From CAYZJV01 sp049310885 (lineage in GTDB: Bacteria; Spirochaetota; Spirochaetia; Sphaerochaetales; Sphaerochaetaceae), in assembly GCF_049310885.1 (NCBI RefSeq), contig NZ_JBMDYO010000003.1:1-64000 (forward strand): DNA of 64,000 bases, given 5' to 3'. Positions 34,448 through 43,762 of the stretch are shown here, one piece after another. Made by a program: the position numbers and the translations under genes. The stretch's first letter is position 1; the number at the start of each line of letters is the position of its first letter. The notes under the pieces were generated by a model that made no database searches, was not told where the DNA came from, and saw only the letters and a list, made by a program, of their open reading frames with translations.

Positions 34448-37400
34448 TCATCCCTGCTCTGCATCAATTCGCATGGTCTGTTCCAATTCTTCTACAGTTC
34501 TACCCGTTTTTCCAGCATATTCGGAAAGCTGGTCTTTACCAATAGCTCCAAGAGAGAAATAGGAGCTACCTTCTCCTGCAAAATAAAATCCGCAGACAGA
34601 GGCAGCAGGCTTCATGGCGAAACCCTCGGTTAATTCTACACCAATACGCTCCGTTGCTTCCAGAAGGGAAAATACCTGTTTTTTCTGTATATGATCAGGT
34701 GCTGAGGGGTAGCCGATTGCAGGTCGAATTACTGTTGCATCTCCTAGCTTCCACCATGAGGAGGAAAGTCTATCCTCAAGATATTCACTGAAAGCTTCCG
34801 CAAGACGATCAGCAATCATCGATATCAGGAGAGCTTGGTACTCCTCCCCCTGAATCCTGAAAGATTCGACCAAAGATTCGACTCCAAGACCTGCAGTCGC
34901 AACAAACATACCTATAGTATCAGGTTGGGAAGGGTGTATATAGTCAGCTAAGGATCGGCAATATCCATCTCTGCCAGGAGTTTGCATGCGTAAGAACTCG
35001 AAAGTTTGGGAAAAATTTCCAGTAGTTACTTCAATCGATCGGTCTCCCACCCTCTTTGCGGAAAAGATTCCAACCACTGCTTTGAAAGCTCTGGAAAAGA
35101 CAGAAGTCACTCGACTAGAAGCTAACAACTGTTCTGCATCTAATCGCAATTTTTGAGCCTCCTCCGATTTGGGAGGAACTCGCCAACCTGATGCAATCAT
35201 ATTCCATCGTATTCGCCTTACCAAATCTCCAAGCGAAATATCTCCTACAGTATAGACACCATGACAAGATGGCATAGGAGCGGGATGCTTCTTCAAATAC
35301 CGGTGTTCAATCGCTCGAGGCAATACCCAAATCCCACTACCATGGGATTTGCTATTCAATTCCCGGACTTTCGCATATCGACCCTCAATTTCCTTAATGA
35401 AACCCTCTCTTCCAGCAGAGACCAGCTTGAGTGCAACAGCAACGGCATTCGATGCATCTGTGGAATGGAATACTCGAGATCCATAACATGGTGATAATTT
35501 TAGTGCGGTATGTTCTTCGCTTGTAGTCGCTCCTCCCACCATGATAGGTATCTGTAGACCAGATTGGTCAAACAGTTTGCAAATGTTGGCCATCTCTGAG
35601 AGCGATGGCGTGATCAGACCGCTTAACCCTACAATATCGGCAGAGTACTTTTTGGCTGCATCAAGGATATCCTTAGCAGGAACCATAACACCCAAATCGA
35701 TTACCTCGAAGTTATTACATTTGAGTACGAGAGAAACAATATTTTTCCCGATATCATGGACATCTCCCTTTACCGTAGCAAGAACTATGGTCCCGCTACT
35801 ACGGCTTGCCTTGGTGTTCAAAAGATCCAATCGAGGTTGTAAGATGTCCACTGCTTGTTTCATGACACGCGCCGACCGGACAACTTGGGGTAGAAACAAT
35901 TTTCCTTCTCCAAACAGTTTCCCTACATAGGCCATACCATCCATCAGGGGTCCTTCAATCACGGAGACCGGGTCAGAATTCATTGTTTCCGCCAAATCCT
36001 GTTTCAAATAGGAATCTTCTCCAATCAGCAGAGCATGGGAAAGTCGTTCACCGACGGAGAATGATCGCCATTCTTTCCGTTCCTGTTCCTTCCCCTTGGA
36101 TTCAATCTTGCCATCCCATTCAAAAGGAGTCATTGCAAGTTGGACCAATGCATCGCGAGCATTTTTAGGGTTGTCTTCGTCTGCCAAAATTGCTCGCCTT
36201 ATTACCGAAGCGGCTTGGGATGGGATTCGCTTGGAATCCATGAGAGTAGAAGGATTAATAATTGCCATAGAAAGACCCGATTCAATCGCGTAGTCCAAAA
36301 AAATGGAATGGATAGCTTCTCTTAGGGTATTGTTTCCCCGGAAAGAGAAAGAAAGGTTGCTAATCCCACCACTAATGGAAACCGCTGGATAATGGGACTT
36401 TATCCACTTCACCGCCCGTATGAAATCATTAGCATATCTATCATGTCCATCGATCCCTGTTGCTATCGCCAATACATTCGGATCGAAGATAATCGAACCA
36501 GGGCGGCAGATTCCGGAGTCGACTAATAGGTGATATGCCCTATCCGCTACCTGGCATTTACGTTCAAAAGTATCAGCCTGACCCTCTTCATCAAAGAGCA
36601 TGACGACCATGGCTGCACCCATCTTCTGAATATATCGCGCCCTTTCCAAAAATAAAGCATTGCCCTCTTTTAGACTGATAGAATTTACGATGGCACGACC
36701 TTGAACCTCTTTCAAGCCTGCGACCACAACCTCCCAATTCGATGAATCGATCATAAAGGGAACACGAGAGATTTCGGGTTCCGCTGCAGCTAGTCTAAGG
36801 AATGTGACCATGGATTCCACCGGATCGATGAGAGCATCGTCCATACAGATGTCAATTACCGTTGCTCCTTGCCCAATCTGACTCTTGGCAATGCTCAATG
36901 CTTGATCGTAGCGTTTCTCTTTGATAAGTCGAGCAAATTTTCGAGAACCGGCTACATTAGTTCTCTCTCCTACCGCTATGAAACGGTCATGAATATCCTT
37001 TCTCAGCGGTTCCAGCCCACAAACTCCAAGTCGTTCTTGGACTGGAGGAATTCTTCGTGGTTTGACACCACGAGCAGCCCTAGCCATCTCAATTATATGT
37101 TGTTCTGTGGTTCCACAACATCCACCAAGAATGTTCAAGTGCCCGGCTTCCAACTCTGGCATCAACAGATGCGCCATATCGCGGGGTGTCTGCCGATAGT
37201 TACCCTCATTATCAGGAAACCCTGCATTTGGATGAGCGCTGATTCTGAATGGAGAAATCTCAGAGAGCCGTTGTAGCAGAGGAATCATCTCTTGAGGTCC
37301 TGTTGAACAATTGATTCCAAGCGAAAATAGTGGGTAGGGAGATAAGGTATCCACCAAAGCCTCAAGAGTTTGTCCCGACAAAGTCCGAGCACTCTTATCA

Positions 37401-38032
37401 CTGAAGGTAGCTGAAACCATGAGAGGAATATCTTTTCCCTGTTCCTCCATGATTTCCAATGCAGCTACGACTGCTGCCTTTGCCACTAAAGTATCAAATA
37501 CCGTCTCGATCAATAGCAGATCTACCCCACCGTCGACCAAAGCACTCATCTGCTGTTTGTACATAAACACAAAATCATCGAATGACACATCACGGTAGGA
37601 GGGGTCATCGACAGATGGAGAGAATGAGAGCGATTTACCAGTCGGCCCTACTACTCCTGCTATGAATACATATCTGGAGGGCTCCTGTGTTTCGATGATC
37701 TCCGCTGCAGCTTTAGCGATTTCAACAGCGGCAAGGTTGATATCGTAAACATGGTCTGAGAAACCGTACTCTGCCAAAGAGAAGGCATTGGCGCCGAACG
37801 TATTGGTTTCTATGATATCTGCACCTGCATTGATGTATGAGAGATGTATATCTAAGATTTCGTCACTACGGGTAAGGTTAAGTAGTTCATTACAACCATA
37901 TGCTGGACCGATATTCTCAAAAGTAACATCATCATCGGTCAGTGGGATTTTTTGAATTTTTGTTCCCATCGCACCGTCAAGTACGAGAACTTTTTTTTCG
38001 GCCAGCTCGACCAGGTATTCAATGCGGGTCAT
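34448..38032 (-). CDS. metH: cobalamin-dependent methionine synthase
   Basis: The enzyme transfers the methyl group of methyltetrahydrofolate through cobalamin to homocysteine. It has 1194 residues with all four modules: the homocysteine domain (zinc Cys in GINCSTGP near 240 and GGCCGTTEQHI near 305), the pterin domain (about 345-610), the cobalamin cap and Rossmann domain with the base-off His in GDVHDIGKNIV near 755 and a GGATTSEEHTALK segment near 850, and the C-terminal reactivation domain that binds S-adenosylmethionine (FYFAGEGSSYFSLGAIGKDQ near 1155). It precedes metF. I see no cobalamin or S-adenosylmethionine riboswitch upstream; only 35 bases separate it from the NIF3-like gene on the same strand. 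Confidence 0.96.
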   Translation of the reverse strand: MTRIEYLVELAEKKVLVLDGAMGTKIQKIPLTDDDVTFENIGPAYGCNELLNLTRSDEILDIHLSYINAGADIIETNTFGANAFSLAEYGFSDHVYDINLAAVEIAKAAAEIIETQEPSRYVFIAGVVGPTGKSLSFSPSVDDPSYRDVSFDDFVFMYKQQMSALVDGGVDLLLIETVFDTLVAKAAVVAALEIMEEQGKDIPLMVSATFSDKSARTLSGQTLEALVDTLSPYPLFSLGINCSTGPQEMIPLLQRLSEISPFRISAHPNAGFPDNEGNYRQTPRDMAHLLMPELEAGHLNILGGCCGTTEQHIIEMARAARGVKPRRIPPVQERLGVCGLEPLRKDIHDRFIAVGERTNVAGSRKFARLIKEKRYDQALSIAKSQIGQGATVIDICMDDALIDPVESMVTFLRLAAAEPEISRVPFMIDSSNWEVVVAGLKEVQGRAIVNSISLKEGNALFLERARYIQKMGAAMVVMLFDEEGQADTFERKCQVADRAYHLLVDSGICRPGSIIFDPNVLAIATGIDGHDRYANDFIRAVKWIKSHYPAVSISGGISNLSFSFRGNNTLREAIHSIFLDYAIESGLSMAIINPSTLMDSKRIPSQAASVIRRAILADEDNPKNARDALVQLAMTPFEWDGKIESKGKEQERKEWRSFSVGERLSHALLIGEDSYLKQDLAETMNSDPVSVIEGPLMDGMAYVGKLFGEGKLFLPQVVRSARVMKQAVDILQPRLDLLNTKASRSSGTIVLATVKGDVHDIGKNIVSLVLKCNNFEVIDLGVMVPAKDILDAAKKYSADIVGLSGLITPSLSEMANICKLFDQSGLQIPIMVGGATTSEEHTALKLSPCYGSRVFHSTDASNAVAVALKLVSAGREGFIKEIEGRYAKVRELNSKSHGSGIWVLPRAIEHRYLKKHPAPMPSCHGVYTVGDISLGDLVRRIRWNMIASGWRVPPKSEEAQKLRLDAEQLLASSRVTSVFSRAFKAVVGIFSAKRVGDRSIEVTTGNFSQTFEFLRMQTPGRDGYCRSLADYIHPSQPDTIGMFVATAGLGVESLVESFRIQGEEYQALLISMIADRLAEAFSEYLEDRLSSSWWKLGDATVIRPAIGYPSAPDHIQKKQVFSLLEATERIGVELTEGFAMKPAASVCGFYFAGEGSSYFSLGAIGKDQLSEYAGKTGRTVEELEQTMRIDAEQG

Positions 38033-38067
38033 GCATTTCCCCCAAGAAGACGATTTGGGGCAGTGTA

Positions 38068-38397
38068 TCAGTTGAAATCTGTATGCTCAAGAGTAAGCAC
38101 CGGCACTAGTTGATAGGAAGGAACTTCATAGGGATGTGCAGAGAGAAGAGCCGATACAACTGCAGATATTACCGATTCGTCAACAGTCATTTCAACACGG
38201 TATTCGTCTACCCTCTCGATTTCACCAACTGAACCGATATACGGGGAAGAACCTTCCATAGGGAGGAATTGGCCAGTGCCAATAACCTGCCAACAACATT
38301 TTTCATAATTTCCCATTGTTCCGGCTCCTGCGGCGAATACCGCCTCCTTGACCTGTTCCACATGGGATACAGGGACATGAAAGACAAGCATATACAT
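38068..38397 (-). CDS. NIF3-like / CutA-fold small protein
   Basis: This 109-residue protein resembles the stand-alone version of the middle domain of YqfO/NIF3 proteins: HVPVSHVEQVKEAVFAAGAGTMGNYEKC at the N-terminus and HPYEVPSYQLVPV at the end. The fold is like the trimeric PII/CutA proteins. The function is unknown. It is divergent from pth, with AAGG close to its ATG, and lies 35 bases upstream of metH on the same strand, so it may be the first gene of that operon. Confidence 0.8.
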   Translation of the reverse strand: MYMLVFHVPVSHVEQVKEAVFAAGAGTMGNYEKCCWQVIGTGQFLPMEGSSPYIGSVGEIERVDEYRVEMTVDESVISAVVSALLSAHPYEVPSYQLVPVLTLEHTDFN

Positions 38398-38412
38398 ACC
38401 TTCCCCCTTCTC

Positions 38413-38441
38413 TTGCTCCGTACGTAATAAAAAACTATGAT
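38413..38441 (+). promoter_or_regulatory. pth promoter, leaderless type
   Basis: TTGCTC (38413-38418), 17 bp, TATGAT (38436-38441), then nine bases to the ATG. Confidence 0.55.
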
Positions 38442-38450
38442 GATGAAATC

Positions 38451-39023
38451 ATGATACGTCTCATCGTCTTTCTTGGCAACAAAGGAAAAACTTACCATAG
38501 GACCCGACATAATAGTGGTTGGTTATTTCTTGAATCTCTACCGGAAATCCCTCCAGCGATCAATTGGCAAGAGAAATTCCATGGATTATGGACCAAGACA
38601 GAAATCGCTAACACAAGAATTTACCTCGTAAAACCTATGACCTATATGAATGAGAGCGGTATATGTGTTGGGGCGATGGCGAAATACTTTTCCATCAAGC
38701 CAGAAGAAATTCTCGTAGTCCATGATGATTTGGAACTCCCGTTTGCCACAACTCGCATACAAGTCGGAGGGGGCATGGCTGGACATAACGGTCTCAGATC
38801 TATAAAGACTGCAATCGGTTCAAAAGACTTCATACGATTGAGGATTGGTATAGGACGTCCCCAAAGGGGAGACGTCACCTCATATGTACTGGGTAAATTC
38901 TCACCCATGGAGGATGCTGAACTTCCTCTGATATTCGATCGAAATCACGAAATTTTACGTAATTGGATCGCAGGGGGATGCAAAATCGGGGATTTACCTC
39001 TTTTCTTCACTCTAGGTGAATAA
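38451..39023 (+). CDS. pth: peptidyl-tRNA hydrolase
   Basis: The enzyme releases tRNA from peptidyl-tRNA that has dropped off the ribosome; 190 residues. The family residues are visible: FLGNKGKTYHRTRHNSGW, with Asn10 and the catalytic His20, KPMTYMNESG near 63, VHDDLELPF with the catalytic Asp near 93, and GGMAGHNGLRSI near 108. No Shine-Dalgarno sequence precedes the ATG, and a -10 box ends nine bases upstream. Confidence 0.95.
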   Translation: MIRLIVFLGNKGKTYHRTRHNSGWLFLESLPEIPPAINWQEKFHGLWTKTEIANTRIYLVKPMTYMNESGICVGAMAKYFSIKPEEILVVHDDLELPFATTRIQVGGGMAGHNGLRSIKTAIGSKDFIRLRIGIGRPQRGDVTSYVLGKFSPMEDAELPLIFDRNHEILRNWIAGGCKIGDLPLFFTLGE

Positions 39024-39032
39024 GGGATTTCT

Positions 39033-39062
39033 GTTGACGTCAACGACTCTGAAGGCGATACT
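39033..39062 (+). promoter_or_regulatory. promoter with palindromic operator before the GH13 gene
   Basis: TTGACG (39034-39039), 17 bp, GATACT (39057-39062). The -35 box lies inside the perfect 12-bp palindrome GTTGACGTCAAC (39033-39044), a candidate repressor site. The leader is about 40 bases with GGGGGAA before the ATG. Confidence 0.55.
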
Positions 39063-39111
39063 GGAATAGTAGATTCGCATTAATAAAACATGGACCATCA
39101 GGGGGAATAGT

Positions 39112-42100
39112 ATGGCAGCAAGAGATTTTCGGATTGCACGTAAAACCCGACAAGAAATTTCCTATGAAGAACCGGTTTTTGCTTCAGAGGATCAACTTGA
39201 AGGCATGTACGAGCAAGCGAAAGCTCTTGCCCATACATATAATTCCACTCAGAAGAGGGAGGGAGGAGAGGTTTTCATTTCGGCTGCAAAACTTCATGCT
39301 ACGGGGATTCTCCACCTTCTGTACCAATCGGTAGTCTCAAGATATCTAGTAGAGCAAGATCACGACTTCTTCACTCGACTGACCCCACAGATAACCAAAA
39401 ACCACTCCTGTCAGGATGTTCTGGTCTTCTTCTCTAGGGAATTTCCATCACCTTTACTCAATAAAAGCCGTCCAACCGCTCCATACTTGATGGAGGAATC
39501 AACCAGAGGTTTTTTTATCCATCAAGTCATGCTAGAAAATCCTGCACTCACCAAAGCCGCAAAACCTTTCATTAAACCGGAAGGAATCCAATTCCCCCCA
39601 GCTTCCATGGCAATTACAGCTTTGATGGGTGGTTATACAAGATCAGCTCCACGAGTTGGAGAATATGATGAGGATTTGTTTTCATTTCTCACCGGACCAG
39701 CGAAAGCCCACCCTGATTCTCTTACAGCACAAATAAGTTACATCCTCAGAAAGTGGAAAGACCTGATTCCCGAGAACTTACAGAGGCACCTGCTACGTGC
39801 TATCGACTTCGTCCAAGAAGAAGAGAAACCACGATTTCATGGCGCAGGACCTGGTCCGATCGAAGTTCCTTCCTATGGCTCTCCTGATATGGAATATGAA
39901 GCCTACAGTTCAGACCAGAACTGGATGCCTAACGTAATTCTATTGGCAAAAAGCACCTTGGTTTGGATGGATCAATTATCTCGTTATTACGGTTATCCAG
40001 TTGATACGCTCGACAAAATACCGGATCGTGAATTGGATCTTATGGCTGAACGCGGATTTACCGGATTATGGTTGATAGGCATCTGGGAGAGAAGCAATGC
40101 CTCAAAAAAAATTAAAAATCTTTGTGGTAATCCCGAAGCTGAGGCTTCAGCTTATTCTCTTAAGGGATACGATATTGCTACAAGTATAGGTGGTTGGGCA
40201 GCACTCAAGAATTTGGATGAACGATGCAAAGCAAGAGGTATCCGACTTGCCAGTGATATGGTTCCCAACCACACTGGACTCGATAGCGATTGGGCTCTCT
40301 ATCATCCTGAATATTTCATTCGGACACCCTATCCACCATTTCCATCTTATTCATTCAATGGGGAGGACCTTTCACCGGATCCTCGAATCGAGGTTAAGAT
40401 TGAGGACCACTATTTTGACCGTACCGATGCTGCAGTGACCTACAGGAGAAGAGACAAACAAACCCATGAGACTACCTACATTTTTCATGGTAATGATGGT
40501 ACTTCTATGCCCTGGAATGACACTGCACAGCTTGATTTCCTCAATCCAAATACTAGAGAAGCTGTCATTCAACAAATACTCCATGTGGCAAGGAACTTCC
40601 ATGTAATACGATTCGATGCGGCGATGACGCTTGCGAAACGTCATGTCCAAAGATTGTGGTATCCCCAACCAGGTAGTGGTGGCGATATACCTGGACGTGC
40701 GGAAGCAGGGATGGACAATGAGGAGTTCGCACAAAGAATGCCTCAGGAATTTTGGAGAGAGGTAGTTGATCGTGTTGCCAAAGAGGTTCCCGATACATTA
40801 CTTCTCGCAGAGGCTTTCTGGATGATGGAAAGCTACTTTGTCAGGACTCTTGGCATGCATAGAGTATATAACAGTGCATTCATGAATATGCTCAAGAATC
40901 AGGAAAATAAGAAATATCGCGATACTATTAAGAACACACTTGCTTTCGATCCTGAAATCCTCAAACGCTTCGTCAATTTCATGAACAATCCAGATGAGGA
41001 GACCGCGATTGCCCAATTTGGAGATGGTGATAAGTATTTTGGAGTCTGTACTCTCTTGTCTACCATGCCTGGACTTCCCATGTTCGGCCATGGGCAAGTT
41101 GAAGGGTTCAAAGAAAAATACGGAATGGAGTATCGAAGAGCCTACTGGAACGAATATCCGAATGACCACTTGATAGGTGAACATCATAAGAGAATATTCC
41201 CCCTTCTAAAAATCAGATATGCTTTCAGTGGCGTAGACTATTTCGATCTTTTTGACGTTCTCGACGGCGATTCTGTAAGTGAGTCCGTCTATGCATATGT
41301 GAATGGAACTCATGAAAGAAGAGCTTTGGTACTGTACAACAACCAGTATGAACATGCACAGGGAAGAATTTTCTCTTCGGTTCCAAAGCTGGTACGGCAT
41401 TCAGATGGAGGACGAACAACCCGAACGAAATCATTAGGGGAAAGTTTGGGACTCACCGTCGGTGGTCGACAATACATGCTGTATGAAAGTTTCCCTGACC
41501 GCCTGACCTATATCGTACCATCGATGACTGTATTCGATGAAGGAATGTGGGTTTCTTTGAATGGATTTGAAACCCGAATCTTGCTTAACATTCGAGAAGT
41601 GGAGGACCATGATGGAACTTACGAGGCATTGTACCGATACCTCGAGGGTAATGGAACTTCGACACTGGAGCGGGATTTGGCTGCAATAAGACTACAGCCG
41701 GTATTCCAAGCCTTAGAAAACTTCCGTTCTCCATTCATGTTTGGGACAATACACAGTATTATCGAAGGGAAGACTATCAAGAGTAAGGATCTAAAGAAAT
41801 TCATCCTCATGGCAGGAGAAGCCTATGCTCGCCTGACGGCACTCTATGAGACACTTCCCCAAATGACAGTGGATGCCATTCCATCTCTCTCTGCTGAAAT
41901 ACAACCAAAACAACTCCTCCAAGAACTTGAAGCATTCATCAATTGCCTCAACCCGTCCAATGGTTCCAAACTCCTCTCTTCAGGTGGTATGGTCATGGAT
42001 GAATTGCCCCTTTTAGTGCTCTCTTCGCTCATCCTAAAAGCTTTTGTTTTTCCTGACACAACAATGCATGAAGCTGGTTATATCAATGAGAGTCTTCTGT

Positions 42101-42489
42101 TAGGTAAGTTTTTTGCTGATCATGCACAACGTCTAGGTATTGATGAATTTGCTCTTGAGGAAATATTGAGAAGAGCAATCTACATTACACTTGATATCAA
42201 GGAAATTCGCATGGAGTTACATGATAACGAACCAAACCCAAAGCGATGTCTGGAACGTCTCTTCGATAGTCCCGAATTCAAACGCTCAGTAGGGTGGAAC
42301 GAATACCAGCATGTACAATGGTATCGAAAGGAATCGTTCCAAGAGACTGTATTCCTAATCTCCCTTGGTGCCTGCGTACATAGTACCGCCGATGGACAAA
42401 ATAATTTGGAGAAGCTTCTTTCCTCATGGTTGAAAGCGGATCTACGAGCCCAATATAAGGTCAGAACCCTTCTGGAACAAGTGAATTGA
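39112..42489 (+). CDS. large GH13 family glycosidase-like protein
   Basis: This 1125-residue protein has a GH13 alpha-amylase-type barrel in its middle, about residues 290-760, flanked by an N-terminal region of about 270 residues and a C-terminal region of about 330 that I do not recognise. Conserved regions are DMVPNHTG (I, near 381), VIRFDAAMTLAKRH with the nucleophile Asp (II, near 501) and LLLAEAFWM with the acid/base Glu (III, near 565). Region IV appears as FMNNPDEE near 622, where the usual His-Asp is Pro-Asp. TMPGLPMFGHGQVEG follows near 650. There is no signal peptide, so it probably acts on cytoplasmic glucan or a related sugar. It is much longer than simple amylases. Specificity is unknown. 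Confidence 0.85.
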   Translation: MAARDFRIARKTRQEISYEEPVFASEDQLEGMYEQAKALAHTYNSTQKREGGEVFISAAKLHATGILHLLYQSVVSRYLVEQDHDFFTRLTPQITKNHSCQDVLVFFSREFPSPLLNKSRPTAPYLMEESTRGFFIHQVMLENPALTKAAKPFIKPEGIQFPPASMAITALMGGYTRSAPRVGEYDEDLFSFLTGPAKAHPDSLTAQISYILRKWKDLIPENLQRHLLRAIDFVQEEEKPRFHGAGPGPIEVPSYGSPDMEYEAYSSDQNWMPNVILLAKSTLVWMDQLSRYYGYPVDTLDKIPDRELDLMAERGFTGLWLIGIWERSNASKKIKNLCGNPEAEASAYSLKGYDIATSIGGWAALKNLDERCKARGIRLASDMVPNHTGLDSDWALYHPEYFIRTPYPPFPSYSFNGEDLSPDPRIEVKIEDHYFDRTDAAVTYRRRDKQTHETTYIFHGNDGTSMPWNDTAQLDFLNPNTREAVIQQILHVARNFHVIRFDAAMTLAKRHVQRLWYPQPGSGGDIPGRAEAGMDNEEFAQRMPQEFWREVVDRVAKEVPDTLLLAEAFWMMESYFVRTLGMHRVYNSAFMNMLKNQENKKYRDTIKNTLAFDPEILKRFVNFMNNPDEETAIAQFGDGDKYFGVCTLLSTMPGLPMFGHGQVEGFKEKYGMEYRRAYWNEYPNDHLIGEHHKRIFPLLKIRYAFSGVDYFDLFDVLDGDSVSESVYAYVNGTHERRALVLYNNQYEHAQGRIFSSVPKLVRHSDGGRTTRTKSLGESLGLTVGGRQYMLYESFPDRLTYIVPSMTVFDEGMWVSLNGFETRILLNIREVEDHDGTYEALYRYLEGNGTSTLERDLAAIRLQPVFQALENFRSPFMFGTIHSIIEGKTIKSKDLKKFILMAGEAYARLTALYETLPQMTVDAIPSLSAEIQPKQLLQELEAFINCLNPSNGSKLLSSGGMVMDELPLLVLSSLILKAFVFPDTTMHEAGYINESLLLGKFFADHAQRLGIDEFALEEILRRAIYITLDIKEIRMELHDNEPNPKRCLERLFDSPEFKRSVGWNEYQHVQWYRKESFQETVFLISLGACVHSTADGQNNLEKLLSSWLKADLRAQYKVRTLLEQVN

Positions 42490-42514
42490 CTTATGCATAA
42501 CGATAGGATACTGT
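42486..42514 (+). promoter_or_regulatory. SDF transporter promoter, leaderless type
   Basis: TTGACT (42486-42491), overlapping the GH13 stop codon, 17 bp, TACTGT (42509-42514), then seven bases to the ATG. Confidence 0.6.
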
Positions 42515-42521
42515 TGAAAAT

Positions 42522-43757
42522 ATGAAGACATGGATCACATATCCGGCGGCAATAATCTTTGGATTGGCAGCTACTTTGCTCCTAAAAGATTGGCAACCAT
42601 ATACCGATTTTCTCAATGCGATTGTCCCTTTCGCCCATCAACTTGGTCTTTTTGTCCTATTCCCCATAGTCTTCACTCTTTTTACTGCAGCGACGGCATC
42701 CCTGAGAAGATATAAGGATACAATTATCGTCTTCTCTTCAGCTTTTTTCTGGGGATTGATTACCGCTTTGTTGTTGAGTTTCTTAGGTATGGGACTGGCA
42801 ATAGCCTCTCCGTTCGTTCTTGATCTTCCCCCTAGTACAAGTCAACCTGAAGTCAACTTCTTTCAATTTTCAACATTGTCAAATTTTTTCATCACAACTA
42901 ATGCCTTCAACCAGTTCACGGTAACATCGATATCTCTTCTACCTATACTTATTGTTGCCATGGTTTTCGGTATCTCTCTTCGCCCTGATAGGGAAGCCAT
43001 CCGTCCCGCTTACGTTGTGGTGAACTCTTTTGCAGAAGCCATGATGCGTCTTGCACGTATCTTCAGTGTAATTGGAGCTGCATTGCTTTTGGTCATAAGT
43101 GCAAAATGGTTCATAGATTTCCCTGGACTATTGGTCTCAAAAGAAAATATTTTATTCAGTGTTGCATTGTTGGCAACCGTAGTAATAGCGATATTTCTTC
43201 TTTTACCCTTACTTTTCGGTGTAGCGACCTTATTCAAGGGAGGTAATCCCTATAAGATTCTCTTCGGTACCATGGGTGCGCTATTAGCCAGTGGATTCTC
43301 TGGCAGTCTATTGTTCGGGACCACTCCTCTTATTGCCCTTACCCAACACAACTGCGGAGTCCGAAAACGGGTCTCTGGAATTTCAATCCCTCTTCTTACC
43401 ATACTCGGACGCGGTGGTTCTGCTATGGTTGCCAGTTTTACAATCATTACCCTTATTGAAAGTATGGGGAATCCGCTTTCATTACAATCTATGGTTGCCA
43501 TTGCGCTCTTTTCTGCGCTCTTCTCTTTTGGGGCATCGTTCTCTCCCGGTCTAGAAGTTATCTTCATCATGGTTTTCGTAATGGGAGGCATACAAGGAGA
43601 AGGGACTTCTATCCTTTCATCTGGAATCGTTGTTCTATTGCCTTGTCTTCAAATGGCGGCTCTGATAACCGATTCCGCTATCAATGCCTTTGGGACCACT
43701 TTCGGATCCAGAATAGTCTCTCCTGATGATAGGGTTCCCATTGAAGAAATGATGTAA
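42522..43757 (+). CDS. divergent SDF (dicarboxylate/amino acid:cation symporter) family protein
   Basis: This 411-residue membrane protein has the layout of the GltP/DctA family. Six or so N-terminal helices are followed by the transport core: the first hairpin loop FGTTPLIALTQHNCGVR near 268, then a helix with LLTILGRGGSAMVASFT near 290. In characterised members this helix contains the sodium- and substrate-binding NMDGT motif; here the equivalent is GRGGS. The second hairpin and last helix follow (SILSSGIVVLLPC, then ITDSAINAFGTTFGSRI). It is therefore a distant branch whose substrate and coupling ion should not be assumed. It probably shares a transcript with the membrane protein starting five bases after its stop. 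Confidence 0.8.
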   Translation: MKTWITYPAAIIFGLAATLLLKDWQPYTDFLNAIVPFAHQLGLFVLFPIVFTLFTAATASLRRYKDTIIVFSSAFFWGLITALLLSFLGMGLAIASPFVLDLPPSTSQPEVNFFQFSTLSNFFITTNAFNQFTVTSISLLPILIVAMVFGISLRPDREAIRPAYVVVNSFAEAMMRLARIFSVIGAALLLVISAKWFIDFPGLLVSKENILFSVALLATVVIAIFLLLPLLFGVATLFKGGNPYKILFGTMGALLASGFSGSLLFGTTPLIALTQHNCGVRKRVSGISIPLLTILGRGGSAMVASFTIITLIESMGNPLSLQSMVAIALFSALFSFGASFSPGLEVIFIMVFVMGGIQGEGTSILSSGIVVLLPCLQMAALITDSAINAFGTTFGSRIVSPDDRVPIEEMM

Positions 43758-43762
43758 TTGTC

